Positions 33,038 through 42,435 of a stretch of DNA of 64,000 bases are shown piece by piece. The notes under the pieces are model-generated. The model worked only from the letters and a program-made list of their open reading frames with translations, made no database searches and was not told the DNA's origin. The translations under genes and the position numbers were made by a program. Origin of the DNA: Streptomyces griseoviridis (GTDB taxonomy: Bacteria; Actinomycetota; Actinomycetes; Streptomycetales; Streptomycetaceae); assembly GCF_005222485.1 (NCBI RefSeq), contig NZ_CP029078.1, positions 8,898,737-8,962,736 of the forward strand, read 5' to 3'. Position 1 is the stretch's first letter; each line of letters begins with the position of its first letter.

Positions 33038-34534
33038 TCAGGCGGTGATGTCCTGCTTCGCGCCGGAACCGGCAGAACTGGCGTCGGAGGCAGAGAGGGT
33101 GCCGCCGTGCTGCTCGTCCTCGGGCCGGCCCTTCTTCGGCAACAGGAAGGTGATGGCCAGGAACGCCGCCAGCAGGCAGGCCTGGACGATCAGCGCGTGA
33201 TGGAAACCGGCGGTGAACTCGCCGGTCTTGGCCTGCGCGAAGAACACCGAGCCGAAGATCGCCACCCCGATGGAGCCGCCGATGGCCTGCACCGCGGACA
33301 GCACGCCGGAAGCGGAGCCGATCTCGTCGTCGTCGACCGCGGCGAGGATGAAGCTGAACAGGGCGGCGATCACCATGCCCGCTCCGATACCGGCCACCGC
33401 CACACCCGGGGCGATGTCCCAGATCGAGAACGACCCCGTGCGCAGGCGGTCGAGCTCGAACCAGAGCAGCGCCGCACCGGCGAGCTGAATCACCGGTCCG
33501 ACCTGGAGGACCTTGCGGCCGATCTTGTCGGCGAGGAACGCGCCGCTGACCGCACCGCCGATCGCCGTGCCGACCGCGAGCGGCAGATTGCCGAGGCCCG
33601 CGTCCCCGGCGCTGAAGTGCTGACCGATCTGCAGGAACAGGGTGAGCACGAGCTGCGTGCCGATCAGCCCGCCGAAGAACAGAGCGATACCGCCGAGCCC
33701 GACGGTGAAGGCGGGCTTGCGCAGCAGGGCCGGCGTCACCAGCGGCTCGCGGCCGGCCGCGGCGGCGCGGCGCTGCTGCAGCGCGAACAGGCCGAATCCG
33801 ACGACGGAAGCGGCCAGGCACAGCCAGGTCCACAGCGGCCAGCCGTCCTCCTGCCCCTGGTTCAGCGGCAGCACGAGCAGCGCGCAGGACGCCACGACAA
33901 GACCCGCGCCTGCCACGTCGACCCGCACGGTGCGGTCGCCCCGCTTCTTCGGGACGAACTTCGCTGCGACGGCGAGGGCCGCGAGCCCGATGGGCAGGTT
34001 GACCAGGAACACCGAGCGCCACCCGAGGCCGAGGATGTCGCCCTCGATGAGGAAGCCGCCCAGGACCGGGCCGATGATGCCGCCCAGGCCGAGCACGGGA
34101 CCGAAGACCGCGAACACCTTGGTGAGTTCGGGCCCGGAGAAGTTCTCCCGCAGCAGCCCGAGGCCCTGCGGAAGCAGCATCGCCCCCGCGGCCCCCTGGA
34201 GCAGCCGGAAGACGATCAGGGACTCGATGTTCGGCGCCAGCGCGCACAGCAGCGAGCTCAACGTGAAGGCGGCCAGACCGACCAGGAACATCCGGCGCCG
34301 CCCGTAACGGTCACCGAGCCGCCCACCCAGGACCAGACCGGCCCCCAGCGTGAGGGCATAGCCGCCGATCACCCACTGCAGCCCGACAGAACTGGCGCCG
34401 AGAGACTCCTCCAACGCGGGCCCCGCGACGTTGACGATCGACGCGTCCAGAAGATCCATGACCTCCGCGACGATCATCACCACGAGGATCAGCCATCGCC
34501 ACCGGTAGGGCTCGACGCCAGGGTCGACACTCAT
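33038..34534 (-). CDS. DHA2 family MFS drug efflux transporter (EmrB/QacA-like)
   Basis: A 498-residue protein with 14 predicted membrane segments. The N-terminus (WLILVVMIVAEVMDLLDASIVNVAGPAL) carries the D-x-x-I-V-N-V-A-L-P motif C pattern of DHA2 pumps. LGGRLGDRYGRRRMFLVG is the loop 2-3 signature. A hydrophilic tail of about 30 residues ends the protein. It is the first gene of the MFS-monooxygenase-MarR operon and starts next to an AT-rich operator-like region. Confidence 0.9.
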   Translation of the reverse strand: MSVDPGVEPYRWRWLILVVMIVAEVMDLLDASIVNVAGPALEESLGASSVGLQWVIGGYALTLGAGLVLGGRLGDRYGRRRMFLVGLAAFTLSSLLCALAPNIESLIVFRLLQGAAGAMLLPQGLGLLRENFSGPELTKVFAVFGPVLGLGGIIGPVLGGFLIEGDILGLGWRSVFLVNLPIGLAALAVAAKFVPKKRGDRTVRVDVAGAGLVVASCALLVLPLNQGQEDGWPLWTWLCLAASVVGFGLFALQQRRAAAAGREPLVTPALLRKPAFTVGLGGIALFFGGLIGTQLVLTLFLQIGQHFSAGDAGLGNLPLAVGTAIGGAVSGAFLADKIGRKVLQVGPVIQLAGAALLWFELDRLRTGSFSIWDIAPGVAVAGIGAGMVIAALFSFILAAVDDDEIGSASGVLSAVQAIGGSIGVAIFGSVFFAQAKTGEFTAGFHHALIVQACLLAAFLAITFLLPKKGRPEDEQHGGTLSASDASSAGSGAKQDITA

Positions 34535-34537
34535 CTT

Positions 34538-34575
34538 GCCTCAGTTCATTTATTACCAATATTCTTAGCAATATA
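34538..34575 (-). promoter_or_regulatory. AT-rich operator-like promoter region of efflux operon
   Basis: A run of about 38 bp with unusually low GC lies just upstream of the DHA2 pump start. It contains an imperfect inverted repeat, TATTACC (34551-34557) against GCAATA (34568-34573). This fits the AT-rich palindromes bound by MarR proteins and overlaps where the promoter must be. Confidence 0.45.
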
Positions 34576-35142
34576 GAGGCTAATCGGGATGCCGCAGATG
34601 TCAACCACACCCCGAAACCGCAGCTCACATGGGTCTACATCGCCTCCAAGACGAACACTGAGGGGGGCACTGCGGCCGTCACCCTGCCCCTCCTCACCCG
34701 CAACATCAGACCGGAGGCGACGCGCTCGGCCTGGTCGAAGACGCTGGTGATACCCGGTCACCGCTGCCTCGCTGCTGCCTCGCGGCGCCTGCCGGCCCTG
34801 GAACTGAACGACCGACTGGAGGCGAGTTCACCTGGAAGCACGGAGGTCGTCACCGGCGGCAAGAGGGGCTACCGCTACGACGGGCGCGGGCCGCTTCTCC
34901 GCGCCGCCGAGATCAGGGACTCCTACTCCCACAACAGCCCCGCCCGCTCGGGCTGTTCGCCATTTCGACGGCGGGCATGGACATGGGCTTCAACCGGGAA
35001 CCCGGGGGCACCCTGAACTCCACGCCCACCGGGGGCAGAACCTGCTCCTACCTCACCACGTGATCGGCTCGGTCGTCGGCCTCGAGGCGAGTCTCGCCTA
35101 CGACACGGCGCCGGGTGATACAGACGATGATTCGGAGGCACC
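34576..35142. other. Non-coding gap, about 570 bp, with possible coding debris
   Basis: No frame with full coding character was seen. The segment contains isolated coding-like pieces without starts (34620-35040), which could be remnants. It ends with the GGAGGCACC site of the 60-residue membrane protein gene. Confidence 0.35.
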
Positions 35143-35325
35143 ATGAAAAGCAGCCCCGCACGAAAGCTGGCCATGTTCGCCGTGGTGGCCTTGATCGTCG
35201 CTGTGGGTGCTCTTCTGCTCGGCGCGCGTAGCGGAAACGCCCTGCTCGTAGTGTCCGGAACAATCATCCTGCTCGCGCTGGCAGTCATGGGGGCGGCGAT
35301 CTTCTTCAAGACACGGAAAGGCTGA
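35143..35325 (+). CDS. Small two-helix membrane protein
   Basis: A 60-residue protein behind a strong GGAGGCACC site. A basic N-terminus (MKSSPARK) is followed by two hydrophobic helices (LAMFAVVALIVAVGALLL and ALLVVSGTIILLALAVMG) with a short loop, and a basic tail (FKTRKG). A perfect 18-bp terminator follows 52 bp after the stop. The ribosome site, topology and terminator argue for a real gene. Its function is unknown. Confidence 0.7.
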   Translation: MKSSPARKLAMFAVVALIVAVGALLLGARSGNALLVVSGTIILLALAVMGAAIFFKTRKG

Positions 35326-35377
35326 TCTTCCGGTCCGAGGGCTTGTGGAACCCGGCGTGGCTGGCGCCGATCCGGCC

Positions 35378-35418
35378 GGTGCCGGCCCTGCCTGGACGGT
35401 CCAGGCAGGGCCGGCACC
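35378..35418. terminator. 18-bp perfect hairpin, probably bidirectional terminator
   Basis: Arms 35378-35395 (GGTGCCGGCCCTGCCTGG) and 35401-35418 pair perfectly across a 5-nt loop. It lies between the rightward small membrane protein gene and the leftward TetR gene, so it can serve both. Confidence 0.85.
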
Positions 35419-35561
35419 GCCAAGTTCTTGCCCTCGCTATCCAGCCTCGCGCTCGACGCCCCGCGGCTCAGCGAGCGAGCCACGAGACGGCAGGCACTAC
35501 CTGCCCCGCCGGTCACGCTGAGCAGCGGGGCAGACGGCCCGCAGTTCGGAGTCGAGGCGGG

Positions 35562-36203
35562 TCAGGCCACGTGCTGCGGCGCGTGCCAGAGGGCGAGTAG
35601 GGTGTCGGCCGCCGCGTGCAGGTCTAGCGCGGGTACGTCGTCGCACACCTGGGTGGAGATGCCGAGCAGGAAGCTGTGGATCATGGTGGTGAAGCCGTCC
35701 ACCGAGGTGTCCTCCGCCAGTTCTCCCGACGCGATGCCGCGGACGACGCACTCCCTGATGCTCGCCCGGTCGGACGCGCGGCGGGCCATCATCATCGCGC
35801 GTACTGCGGCTTCGCCGTCACCGGGCGCCCGGACGGTACCGGACAGGGCGACGAGGCAGCCGCGGGGATGGGACGTGTCCGTCTGCATGTCGATGGACGC
35901 GTGCAGCATCCGGGCGACCGCCTCGCGCGGGCTCAGCGACCCGTCGGCGATGACCTCGGTGACACTGCCGGGCCCGGCGATGTAGTGCTCGGCCGCGCGC
36001 TCGAACAGGCCCTGCTTGGAGCCGAACGCGCCGTACAGGCTCGCCGACGACAGTCCGGTGGCCTCCCGCAGCTGGGCCATCGAGGTCGCCTCGTAGCCGT
36101 GTTCCCAGAACAGACGCATCGCTCCTTCGAGGACCTGCGACATGTCGAAGGCTCGGGGGCGGCCGGGGGTGGGCACAGGGTCCTCCTTAACGGAATGATT
36201 CAT
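35562..36203 (-). CDS. TetR/AcrR family transcriptional regulator
   Basis: A 213-residue protein starting at ATG 36203; a GTG nine codons on is an alternative. The N-terminal HTH includes GYEATSMAQLREATGLSSASLYGAFGSKQGLF (split, about 38-69). The PRGCLVALS segment and the C-terminal layout match the YcdC/TetR_C_16-type group controlling oxidoreductases or pumps. It is followed only by a terminator. The upstream neighbour is a metallo-hydrolase gene on the same strand, 127 bp away. Confidence 0.86.
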   Translation of the reverse strand: MNHSVKEDPVPTPGRPRAFDMSQVLEGAMRLFWEHGYEATSMAQLREATGLSSASLYGAFGSKQGLFERAAEHYIAGPGSVTEVIADGSLSPREAVARMLHASIDMQTDTSHPRGCLVALSGTVRAPGDGEAAVRAMMMARRASDRASIRECVVRGIASGELAEDTSVDGFTTMIHSFLLGISTQVCDDVPALDLHAAADTLLALWHAPQHVA

Positions 36204-36261
36204 CCATTATGGCGGACGAGGACCACCGGAGCCCGACGTGAGGCTCCGGCGGCCGTGTTCC

Positions 36262-36321
36262 GCATCGATACGGGGCGCATCGATACGGGGCGCATCGATA
36301 CGGGACGCATCGGCACGAGGC
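36262..36321. repeat. Four tandem 15-bp units
   Basis: Unit GCATCGATACGGGGC is present twice exactly (36262-36276, 36277-36291), a third time with one change (36292-36306) and a fourth time degenerate (36307-36321). It lies between the TetR gene and the end of the metallo-hydrolase gene. A slippage-type repeat is likely. Confidence 0.85.
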
Positions 36322-36330
36322 GCAGCAGAC

Positions 36331-37173
36331 TCAGCGGCCGTCCGCCGCGTCGGACCAGGGGCGCCAGCGGCCGGAGCCGTCGACGGTTCCCAGCTGCTGA
36401 TCGGCGAAGTGGACGCCGAAGCCGTACACCCCGTCGCGGGCGAGTTGGTCGATGAGCCGTCGGCGTGACCGCTCGGCCTCGTCCCGGTCGGTGTCGAGAA
36501 TCACCTCCCACTCCGGATGCGCCACCTGGACCGGCGAGTGCAGAGCGTCGCCGAAGGCCACCACCTCCCGCCCGTCGCCGGTGTCGAGGACCCACGCGGT
36601 GTGGCCGGGAGTGTGTCCGGGAAGGGACCAGGCGCGGATGCCTTCGGCGATCTCCGTCCCGTCGGTCACCGTCACGGTCCGTCCGTCCTGACCGGCCAGT
36701 ACCGGCCCCGTTCCCGCAGCGACGCTCTCCAACTCGCCCGCGCCGACCATCCACCGCGCCCGGGTGAAGAGGCTCCGCGGATCATCCGTCGCGTCGGGCC
36801 GTGCCCATCCGGTGTGATCACCGTGGAAGTGAGTGAAGGCGACCATCTCCAGCTCGCCCGGATCGACCCCGAGGGCCGCCAGCGATCCGGGCAGGTCCCG
36901 TACATGGCCGAAGGCGTGCTGGAAGTGCTCCACCTCGCTCCCTGAGATACGGCCGTGGCCCGCGTCGATGAGGAGGCGGGTGTCGCCCTTTTCGACCAGC
37001 AGGGCGCCACATCCCATCGACAGATGACCGGCTTCGGTCAGATGCGGGCGGTGCTCGTGCCACTCGTCCTCGGCGGCGGACGGGTAGAGCCGTTCCCGGA
37101 TCATCGCGACTCCGGCGTCCGGGACGTAGCTCAGGGTCAGCTCGCCCAGGGTGCGGGTCCACAGCCCAGGCAT
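36331..37173 (-). CDS. MBL-fold metallo-hydrolase
   Basis: A 280-residue protein from ATG 37173; an in-frame GTG at 37332 would add 53 low-complexity residues and is less likely. The zinc motif THFHGDHTGW (H-x-H-x-D-H), an early DAGHGRISG with the metal Asp, LPGHTPGHTAW and FGDALHSPVQ give the full metallo-beta-lactamase ligand set seen in lactonase and quorum-quenching-like members. It is probably a cytoplasmic hydrolase. The substrate is unknown. Confidence 0.82.
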   Translation of the reverse strand: MPGLWTRTLGELTLSYVPDAGVAMIRERLYPSAAEDEWHEHRPHLTEAGHLSMGCGALLVEKGDTRLLIDAGHGRISGSEVEHFQHAFGHVRDLPGSLAALGVDPGELEMVAFTHFHGDHTGWARPDATDDPRSLFTRARWMVGAGELESVAAGTGPVLAGQDGRTVTVTDGTEIAEGIRAWSLPGHTPGHTAWVLDTGDGREVVAFGDALHSPVQVAHPEWEVILDTDRDEAERSRRRLIDQLARDGVYGFGVHFADQQLGTVDGSGRWRPWSDAADGR

Positions 37174-37328
37174 CCGGACCCCGGAGTCGTCGCCGCTCGC
37201 CTCCTCACAGCGCGGGGCGTCCGTGCTGCTCGTCGCGGTGTGTCGCTCATGCGTTCCATGCGGTGCCACGGGGTCATGCCTTTCGTCACTGTGTGCGGGG
37301 GAGGTGGAGAGGGGGCAACGCGGTCTGC

Positions 37329-37590
37329 TCACGGCGCGAGGACCCGGATCGGCGCGCCGGTGGTGTACGCGAGGATGTCCTCCAGCGCGTCGGAGCAGAA
37401 GACGCCGTAGCGCCCTCGGTCACGTAGCCCAGATGCGGGGTGCGCACCGCGTGCGGGACGGCGAGTCAGAGGGGAGCGGCTCAACGTGAGGGGACGTCGA
37501 GACCCGCGCCGCCGACGTCACGGCATGCACAGCCGCGAGCAGTGCCTCCTCCTCGTCGAGGAGGACCGCCAGGTGGCGGATCTCAGGCAT
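37329..37590 (-). pseudogene. D-2-hydroxyacid dehydrogenase remnant
   Basis: On the minus strand ATG 37590 opens with MPEIRHLAVL, like the start of this dehydrogenase family. The segment ends with TPHLGYVTEG, then, after a one-base frame change, RYGVFCSDALEDILAYTTG (the usual C-terminus). About 250 residues between, including the NAD fold and catalytic Arg-Glu-His, are missing. It is a decayed gene lying between the MFS and MBL genes. Confidence 0.6.
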
Positions 37591-38971
37591 GCCGGACCTT
37601 TTGACCGCACGCTGCCTCCTCAACGGGCTTGCGGGGGAGGCCCGTTGCTGGTGCGGACGGGCTGTCCACGCCGGCGCCCGTCGCCGCCGAGGGGACGGCG
37701 AGGGGCTCGGAGGGGCTGGGACGGACCAGCTCCAGGACCCAGGTGCCGACGCCGGCCAGCGCGATGAGCAGGCCGAGACCGCACACGCCCGGCCACCCCA
37801 GGAGCGGATACAACGCCGCGGTCAGCGCCGAGGCGATGGTGCTCCCCGCGAAGGCGGACACCATGAGAGCCGTCGTCACCCTGCTCCTGGCATGCGGGGC
37901 CCGGTGGTAGATGGCGCTCTGGTGGCTGATCAACAAGGACTGCTGCGCGAGGTTGAGCGCCACGATGCCGAGCACCAGCGCGATCAGGCCGACCGGCCCG
38001 CCCACACCGGCGACGGCGAGCACCGGCCAACTGAGCGTCAGCAGCACCAGTCCGCCCGAAGTCACCTGCCGGCCGCGTCCGCTGTCGGTGAGCCGACCGG
38101 CCCTCATCGCGACGGCGGCTCCGACGACCCCGGCAAGACCGAAGAGACCGATGGCGGCGGGGCCGAACCTGTACGGCGGGTCGGCCAGCAGGAACGACGA
38201 CGCGGTCCACAGCACGGTGAAGCACCCCATGCCGACCGCGGCCAGCGCCATGCGCCTGCGCAGCAGCGACTCGGCCCGCACCAGCGCGACGATCGAACCC
38301 AGGAGGCGCGGATAAGTGGTGTGCTCAGGCGGCGGTACGGGGGACAGGACCAGGCGCAGGGTGACGGCCAGGACCGCCATCAGGATCGCGGCGAAGACGA
38401 ACACCAGGTGCCAGTCCCCGAGTTGGGCGAGCAGCCCGGCGACGGTGCGCGCGATCATGATGCCGATGAGCAGCCCGCTCATCACCGTGGCCACCACCGT
38501 CCCGCGCTGGTGGCTCGGCGCCAGCGAAGCGGCCAGGGGCACCACGATCTGCGCCACGGCGGAGGTTGCCCCCACCACCGCGATCGCGAGGAGCAGTGTG
38601 CCGAGCGACGGGGACAGGGCGGCCCCGAGCAGGGCGACGGCGCTCAGGCCGAGCAGGACGCTCACCAGGCGACGTCGTTCGAGCACGTCGCCCAGGGGCA
38701 CGAGAAGGGCGAGCGACAGCGCGTAGCCGACCTGCGAGACGGTGACCACCAGCCCGCCGGCTCCCTGGGACACCCCGAGCGTCCGCGATATCACCGGCAA
38801 CAACGGCTGGGCGTAGTAGATGTTCGCGACCGCCGCCCCACAGGTCACGGCCAGCAACAGCAACGTGGCCCGGCTCAGGGTCGGCGGGGCGACGCGTGGC
38901 CCCTGCGCGGCTGCCGCAGGCGCTGCGTGAGGGCGTGCCGTGTCCCTCACGCCAAATTCTGGATCATTCAT
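37583..38971 (-). CDS. MFS transporter, YdhP/arabinose-efflux-like
   Basis: A 462-residue 12-helix transporter starting at ATG 38971. AAVANIYYAQPLLPVISRTLG in helix 1 and LLVPLGDVLERRRLV in loop 2-3 are typical of the small-molecule efflux group that includes YdhP and YgaY. A hydrophilic Ala/Pro tail of about 45 residues follows the last helix. The upstream sequence (38975-39040) is AT-richer than the surroundings and probably holds the promoter. Another member of the same group is encoded at 41082-42347. Confidence 0.87.
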   Translation of the reverse strand: MNDPEFGVRDTARPHAAPAAAAQGPRVAPPTLSRATLLLLAVTCGAAVANIYYAQPLLPVISRTLGVSQGAGGLVVTVSQVGYALSLALLVPLGDVLERRRLVSVLLGLSAVALLGAALSPSLGTLLLAIAVVGATSAVAQIVVPLAASLAPSHQRGTVVATVMSGLLIGIMIARTVAGLLAQLGDWHLVFVFAAILMAVLAVTLRLVLSPVPPPEHTTYPRLLGSIVALVRAESLLRRRMALAAVGMGCFTVLWTASSFLLADPPYRFGPAAIGLFGLAGVVGAAVAMRAGRLTDSGRGRQVTSGGLVLLTLSWPVLAVAGVGGPVGLIALVLGIVALNLAQQSLLISHQSAIYHRAPHARSRVTTALMVSAFAGSTIASALTAALYPLLGWPGVCGLGLLIALAGVGTWVLELVRPSPSEPLAVPSAATGAGVDSPSAPATGLPRKPVEEAACGQKVRHA

Positions 38972-39232
38972 GCCGTAATAGTTGCCGCGGTCGTATCCGC
39001 TGGTCAAGCAAATATGGATCGAGTGATCCGAAAGTGAACAAGATCACTGAGACGAGACGGCATGCCCAGGCACCGCGGCTGACTCCGCTATCGATCTCGC
39101 CCCGGCGCGCCTCAAGCACATAAGACCAACCGAGCAAGCCCCCCCAGACGTGGGCGGACCATGCCCGCGGCCGACGACGGGCTGCGCACCCGACGTCGGA
39201 CGCGCGCGGGTGGGACCGGTGCCGGGGGACCG

Positions 39233-40111
39233 TCAGGCACTCTGCCCGTCAGCGACATCCCGCAGAAGCTGCCGGATCCCGCGAACAGGCCTGTACCCGA
39301 AGGCTTTTGAGGCGCCGGTGGAGTCGTAGACGCGGTCCAGGCGGTCGGGCACTGTCCACCCCCGCTCCCGGAAGACCGCGTGCACGTCCGGAAGCCGATC
39401 GGCGAGGACCGCATCCGCATCGTGGTAGAGGGCGAGGCAGTCCTCCCGGCGGAACGGGTGGGGCCCGGAGATATTGAACGTGCCGGTCGCATCGGCGTGC
39501 GAAGCGGCCAGAACTCCGGCCGCGGCCACGTCGGTTACGTCGACCGCCCGGTGCAGCAGGTGAGAGGCCAGCACAGGCAGCGGCTCCGGGAAACACCGCG
39601 CTATGCGCAGCGTGACCGAGGGGAGAGGGCAGGCGGCGACCAGTTCCTCGGCGGCGAGTTTGGTCTCGTCGTAGATGTCCCGGGGGAGAGGTGCGAGCTG
39701 TTCGTCCACCCAGACCGTGCGGTCGACGGGTACCAGAGCGTGCCCGTAGACGCTGGTACTGCTGATGTAGAGGACGCGCTGGACACCGAGACCGACGGCG
39801 GCCTCCAGCAGTTCCGCGGTCACGTCGACGTTCACGGCCCGAAACTCTTCGTCGCTCAGCCGCCCGACGTGCGGGGCGTGCAGCGCGGCGGCGTGGACCA
39901 GGACGTCGGCCGACCGCAACGCGACCGCCCGTACGGACCGCTCCCGCAGGTCCCCGACGACACTCGTCCAGCGGCCGGGTACCCGGTCCACGCCATGAAC
40001 CTCCCAGCCGACCGCGTCGAAGGCGCCGGCCAGCGCCGCCCCCACCCGCCCCGAACTTCCCGTCACCACAACAGCCCTGCCAGGCGCTGCACTTCTTCGT
40101 TCCAGGCGCAT
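39233..40111 (-). CDS. NAD-dependent epimerase/dehydratase (extended SDR)
   Basis: A 292-residue Rossmann protein. It has VVTGSSGRVGAALAGAF (G-x-x-G-x-x-G), VLVHAAALHAPH, ISSTSVYGHAL with the catalytic Ser, and YDETKLAAEELV with the Y-x-x-x-K pair. These are features of the GalE-like extended short-chain dehydrogenase family. The short acidic loop D-R-V-P after the second strand favours NAD. It is a single gene with no obvious pathway partner, so the substrate is not assigned. Confidence 0.86.
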   Translation of the reverse strand: MRLERRSAAPGRAVVVTGSSGRVGAALAGAFDAVGWEVHGVDRVPGRWTSVVGDLRERSVRAVALRSADVLVHAAALHAPHVGRLSDEEFRAVNVDVTAELLEAAVGLGVQRVLYISSTSVYGHALVPVDRTVWVDEQLAPLPRDIYDETKLAAEELVAACPLPSVTLRIARCFPEPLPVLASHLLHRAVDVTDVAAAGVLAASHADATGTFNISGPHPFRREDCLALYHDADAVLADRLPDVHAVFRERGWTVPDRLDRVYDSTGASKAFGYRPVRGIRQLLRDVADGQSA

Positions 40112-40746
40112 GTCCCACGGCCCTCCCTCGTCGCACGGGCATCAACGCTCCGTGTGCCTCAACTCCCGCAGGGCGGACGATTCCAGATGTTGCGTCAAGG
40201 CGCGCGCGAAGGGGGCGAGTTGGTCGACCCGGACGGCGGTTCCCACATGGAAGACGTCAGCGTGGCGAGGCAGTCGGCTCCAACGGCCGGAGGCCATGCA
40301 GGGTTGCTGTACGTTCCGCCACCATCACCCCAGACCTCCATATCCCAACCACTCAACCTTGGAGGGAAGTTGAGGAGTTCGCTGACCGGTCCGGCGTCGA
40401 CGTTGCTGTGGGGGAAGCCAAATGGTGCAGTTGCGGTGTCAGGCACCACGGTTCGTGGCGGTCCTTGGACGGTACGAGCTTGGTCAGCTTCTTGCAGATG
40501 GCGCATTCGCTGACCGACTGCCGATCGACGAGGTTGTAGGCGGGACTCTTCCGTCCTCGTGGGCGCCGACCGTGCGCCGTGAACATCTCGTAGCCGTTCC
40601 CACGATTCCCGAAGGGCGCCCCGAGGAGGGGGGCTATCCAGGCCCGCCGCGCTGTGGCCCTTCCTGCGAATTGAGCCTGTGCCGGGCGCAGTGCCTGGGG
40701 TCACCAGAGCCCCGAATCTCCTGACCTCTGTGGCTCTGTCGGCTCG
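40112..40746. other. Non-coding gap, 635 bp
   Basis: GC drops relative to the neighbours and no frame has convincing codon use. It may contain degraded sequence. No hairpin or repeat was identified. Confidence 0.4.
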
Positions 40747-40995
40747 TCACCAGTCGGCGGTGGCTGTCGGATGGACCTCGCAGTGATCGATGTCGTCCAG
40801 ACGTCCCGCACCGGCGACGGCCACGCGCAGGGTCTGCCTGCCCTTCGCGGGCACGGACACCTGGCTGCCGGTGTCGACGACGGTGAAGCCGTTCCTGTCC
40901 TTGAAGTCGATCTTCACGGTGAAAACGACATCGCGTGCGTTCTGGTTCCTGACGCAGTCGACACGATTGGCCGGGTTTGTCAGGGACGCGATCAC
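40747..40995 (-). CDS. Small protein or C-terminal fragment of a secreted beta-rich protein
   Basis: An 82-residue frame (NPANRVDCVRNQNARDVVFTVK, split) rich in beta-strand patterns, with two cysteines (DCVRN, DHCEV). It resembles the end of the secreted FxLYD- or immunoglobulin-like proteins common in actinomycetes but lacks a signal peptide or lipobox. It may be a truncated lipoprotein gene. Function unknown. Confidence 0.4.
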   Translation of the reverse strand: MIASLTNPANRVDCVRNQNARDVVFTVKIDFKDRNGFTVVDTGSQVSVPAKGRQTLRVAVAGAGRLDDIDHCEVHPTATADW

Positions 40996-41081
40996 TCTTT
41001 GGGAGGGTGGAGGACCTGCATCGGTGCGGGCGCGGACCGCGGCCCGGGCCTGCTGTCGTGGGGCAGGTGACCGGGGCGCCC

Positions 41082-42347
41082 TCAGAAGACCCCGGAGCGG
41101 TCCGACACCGGGACGACCTGCTCAGCGTCGTCGCTCTGCCGTTCTTCCTCGCGGCGCGCGTCCGTGGTTCCGGCGCCGTCCCGCGGGGCGGCGCCGCGCC
41201 GGCGGGCGTCGGTCGCCCACACGATCAGCGCGCAGGTCGCGAACGCTGCCCCGAGGAGGCTGGGGGCGCCCCAACCGTGGGAGGAGAAGACGGAGGTAGT
41301 GGCGGCCGCGCCAAGGGCGGAGCCGAGGGAGTAGAAGACCATGTAGCCGCCGATGACGCTGCTGGTGCGCTCCGGGTGCGCGGTGGTGAGCACGTGCTGG
41401 TTGCTCACGTGCACGACCTGGACCGCGAAGTCCAGCACCACTATGCCGACGGCGAGCAGCCACAACGACGAGGACAACTCCGCGATGGCGGCCCAGGAGA
41501 CGATGAGCAGCGTCAGCGCGAGGCCGCTGGCCTGGACCGCCCGTCCGGCGTCTGCCCACCGTCCGGCGCGTGCCGCGCCGAGCGCGCCGACCAGTCCGGC
41601 GATGCCGAATAGTCCGATCTGGCTCTCGCTCAGGTGCCGGGGCGCGTCCGTGAGCGGCAGGGACAGGCCGCTCCACAGGGTGCCGAACGACGCGAACAGG
41701 AAGAACGCGATGAGGCCGCGCGTCAGGAAAAGCCGCTCCCCGAAAAGGCCGCCGAGCGAGACGAGGGCCTGCCGGTAGCCGACGGGCCGGCGAGTGTCGC
41801 CCTCAGGGGGCAGGGCGCGCAGGACAAGGGCCGCGAGGGCGAGAGCGAGTGCACCGAGCGCGATGTACATGCTGCGCCAGCCCCACGCCTGCGCGAGCAC
41901 GCCGGTGACGAACCGCGCGCCCAGGATGCCCAACACTACGCCGGAGGTCACGACACCGATGGTGCGTCCGCGCTCGGCGGGCGGTGAGACAGTCGCGGCG
42001 TAGGCCACCGTGGTCTGGACGACGACGGCGAACATACCGGCGAGGGCGAGCCCGGCGAAGGCCGTCCACGCGGCCGAGGCCGAGGCAGTCACGAACAGGC
42101 CCGCCGCGGTGACGGCCAGGTGCACCGCGATCAGCCGACGCCTGTTGGTGACCACATCGCCGAGCGGCACGAGCAGCACCAGGCCGACCAGGTAGCCGAA
42201 CTGGCCGACGGAGACGATCCACCCGGTCTGCTCCGCTGACACCCCGAGGCTGTCCCCCATCGGCGGCAGCACTGTTTGCGCAGAGTAGATGCTCGCCACC
42301 GCGACACCGCACACGGTCGTGAGGAGCAACCGTCGCCAGACGTCCAT
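41082..42347 (-). CDS. MFS transporter, YdhP-like
   Basis: A 421-residue transporter. ATG 42347 has GGGAG at proper spacing; ATG 42374 is an alternative. AVASIYSAQTVLPPMGDSLG and LLVPLGDVVTNRRRL mark the same group as the 37583-38971 protein. The tail after the last helix is highly charged (about 45 residues). It is divergent from an HxlR regulator with 88 bp between the starts, so it is probably repressed by it. Confidence 0.87.
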   Translation of the reverse strand: MDVWRRLLLTTVCGVAVASIYSAQTVLPPMGDSLGVSAEQTGWIVSVGQFGYLVGLVLLVPLGDVVTNRRRLIAVHLAVTAAGLFVTASASAAWTAFAGLALAGMFAVVVQTTVAYAATVSPPAERGRTIGVVTSGVVLGILGARFVTGVLAQAWGWRSMYIALGALALALAALVLRALPPEGDTRRPVGYRQALVSLGGLFGERLFLTRGLIAFFLFASFGTLWSGLSLPLTDAPRHLSESQIGLFGIAGLVGALGAARAGRWADAGRAVQASGLALTLLIVSWAAIAELSSSLWLLAVGIVVLDFAVQVVHVSNQHVLTTAHPERTSSVIGGYMVFYSLGSALGAAATTSVFSSHGWGAPSLLGAAFATCALIVWATDARRRGAAPRDGAGTTDARREEERQSDDAEQVVPVSDRSGVF

Positions 42348-42435
42348 CGAACTCCCGATCGCAATAAGTAGCATAGTGAAACCATTTTGACCGTAGGGCA
42401 TGATGGTCTCAATCCGCAACTCATGGGGAGGTGTC

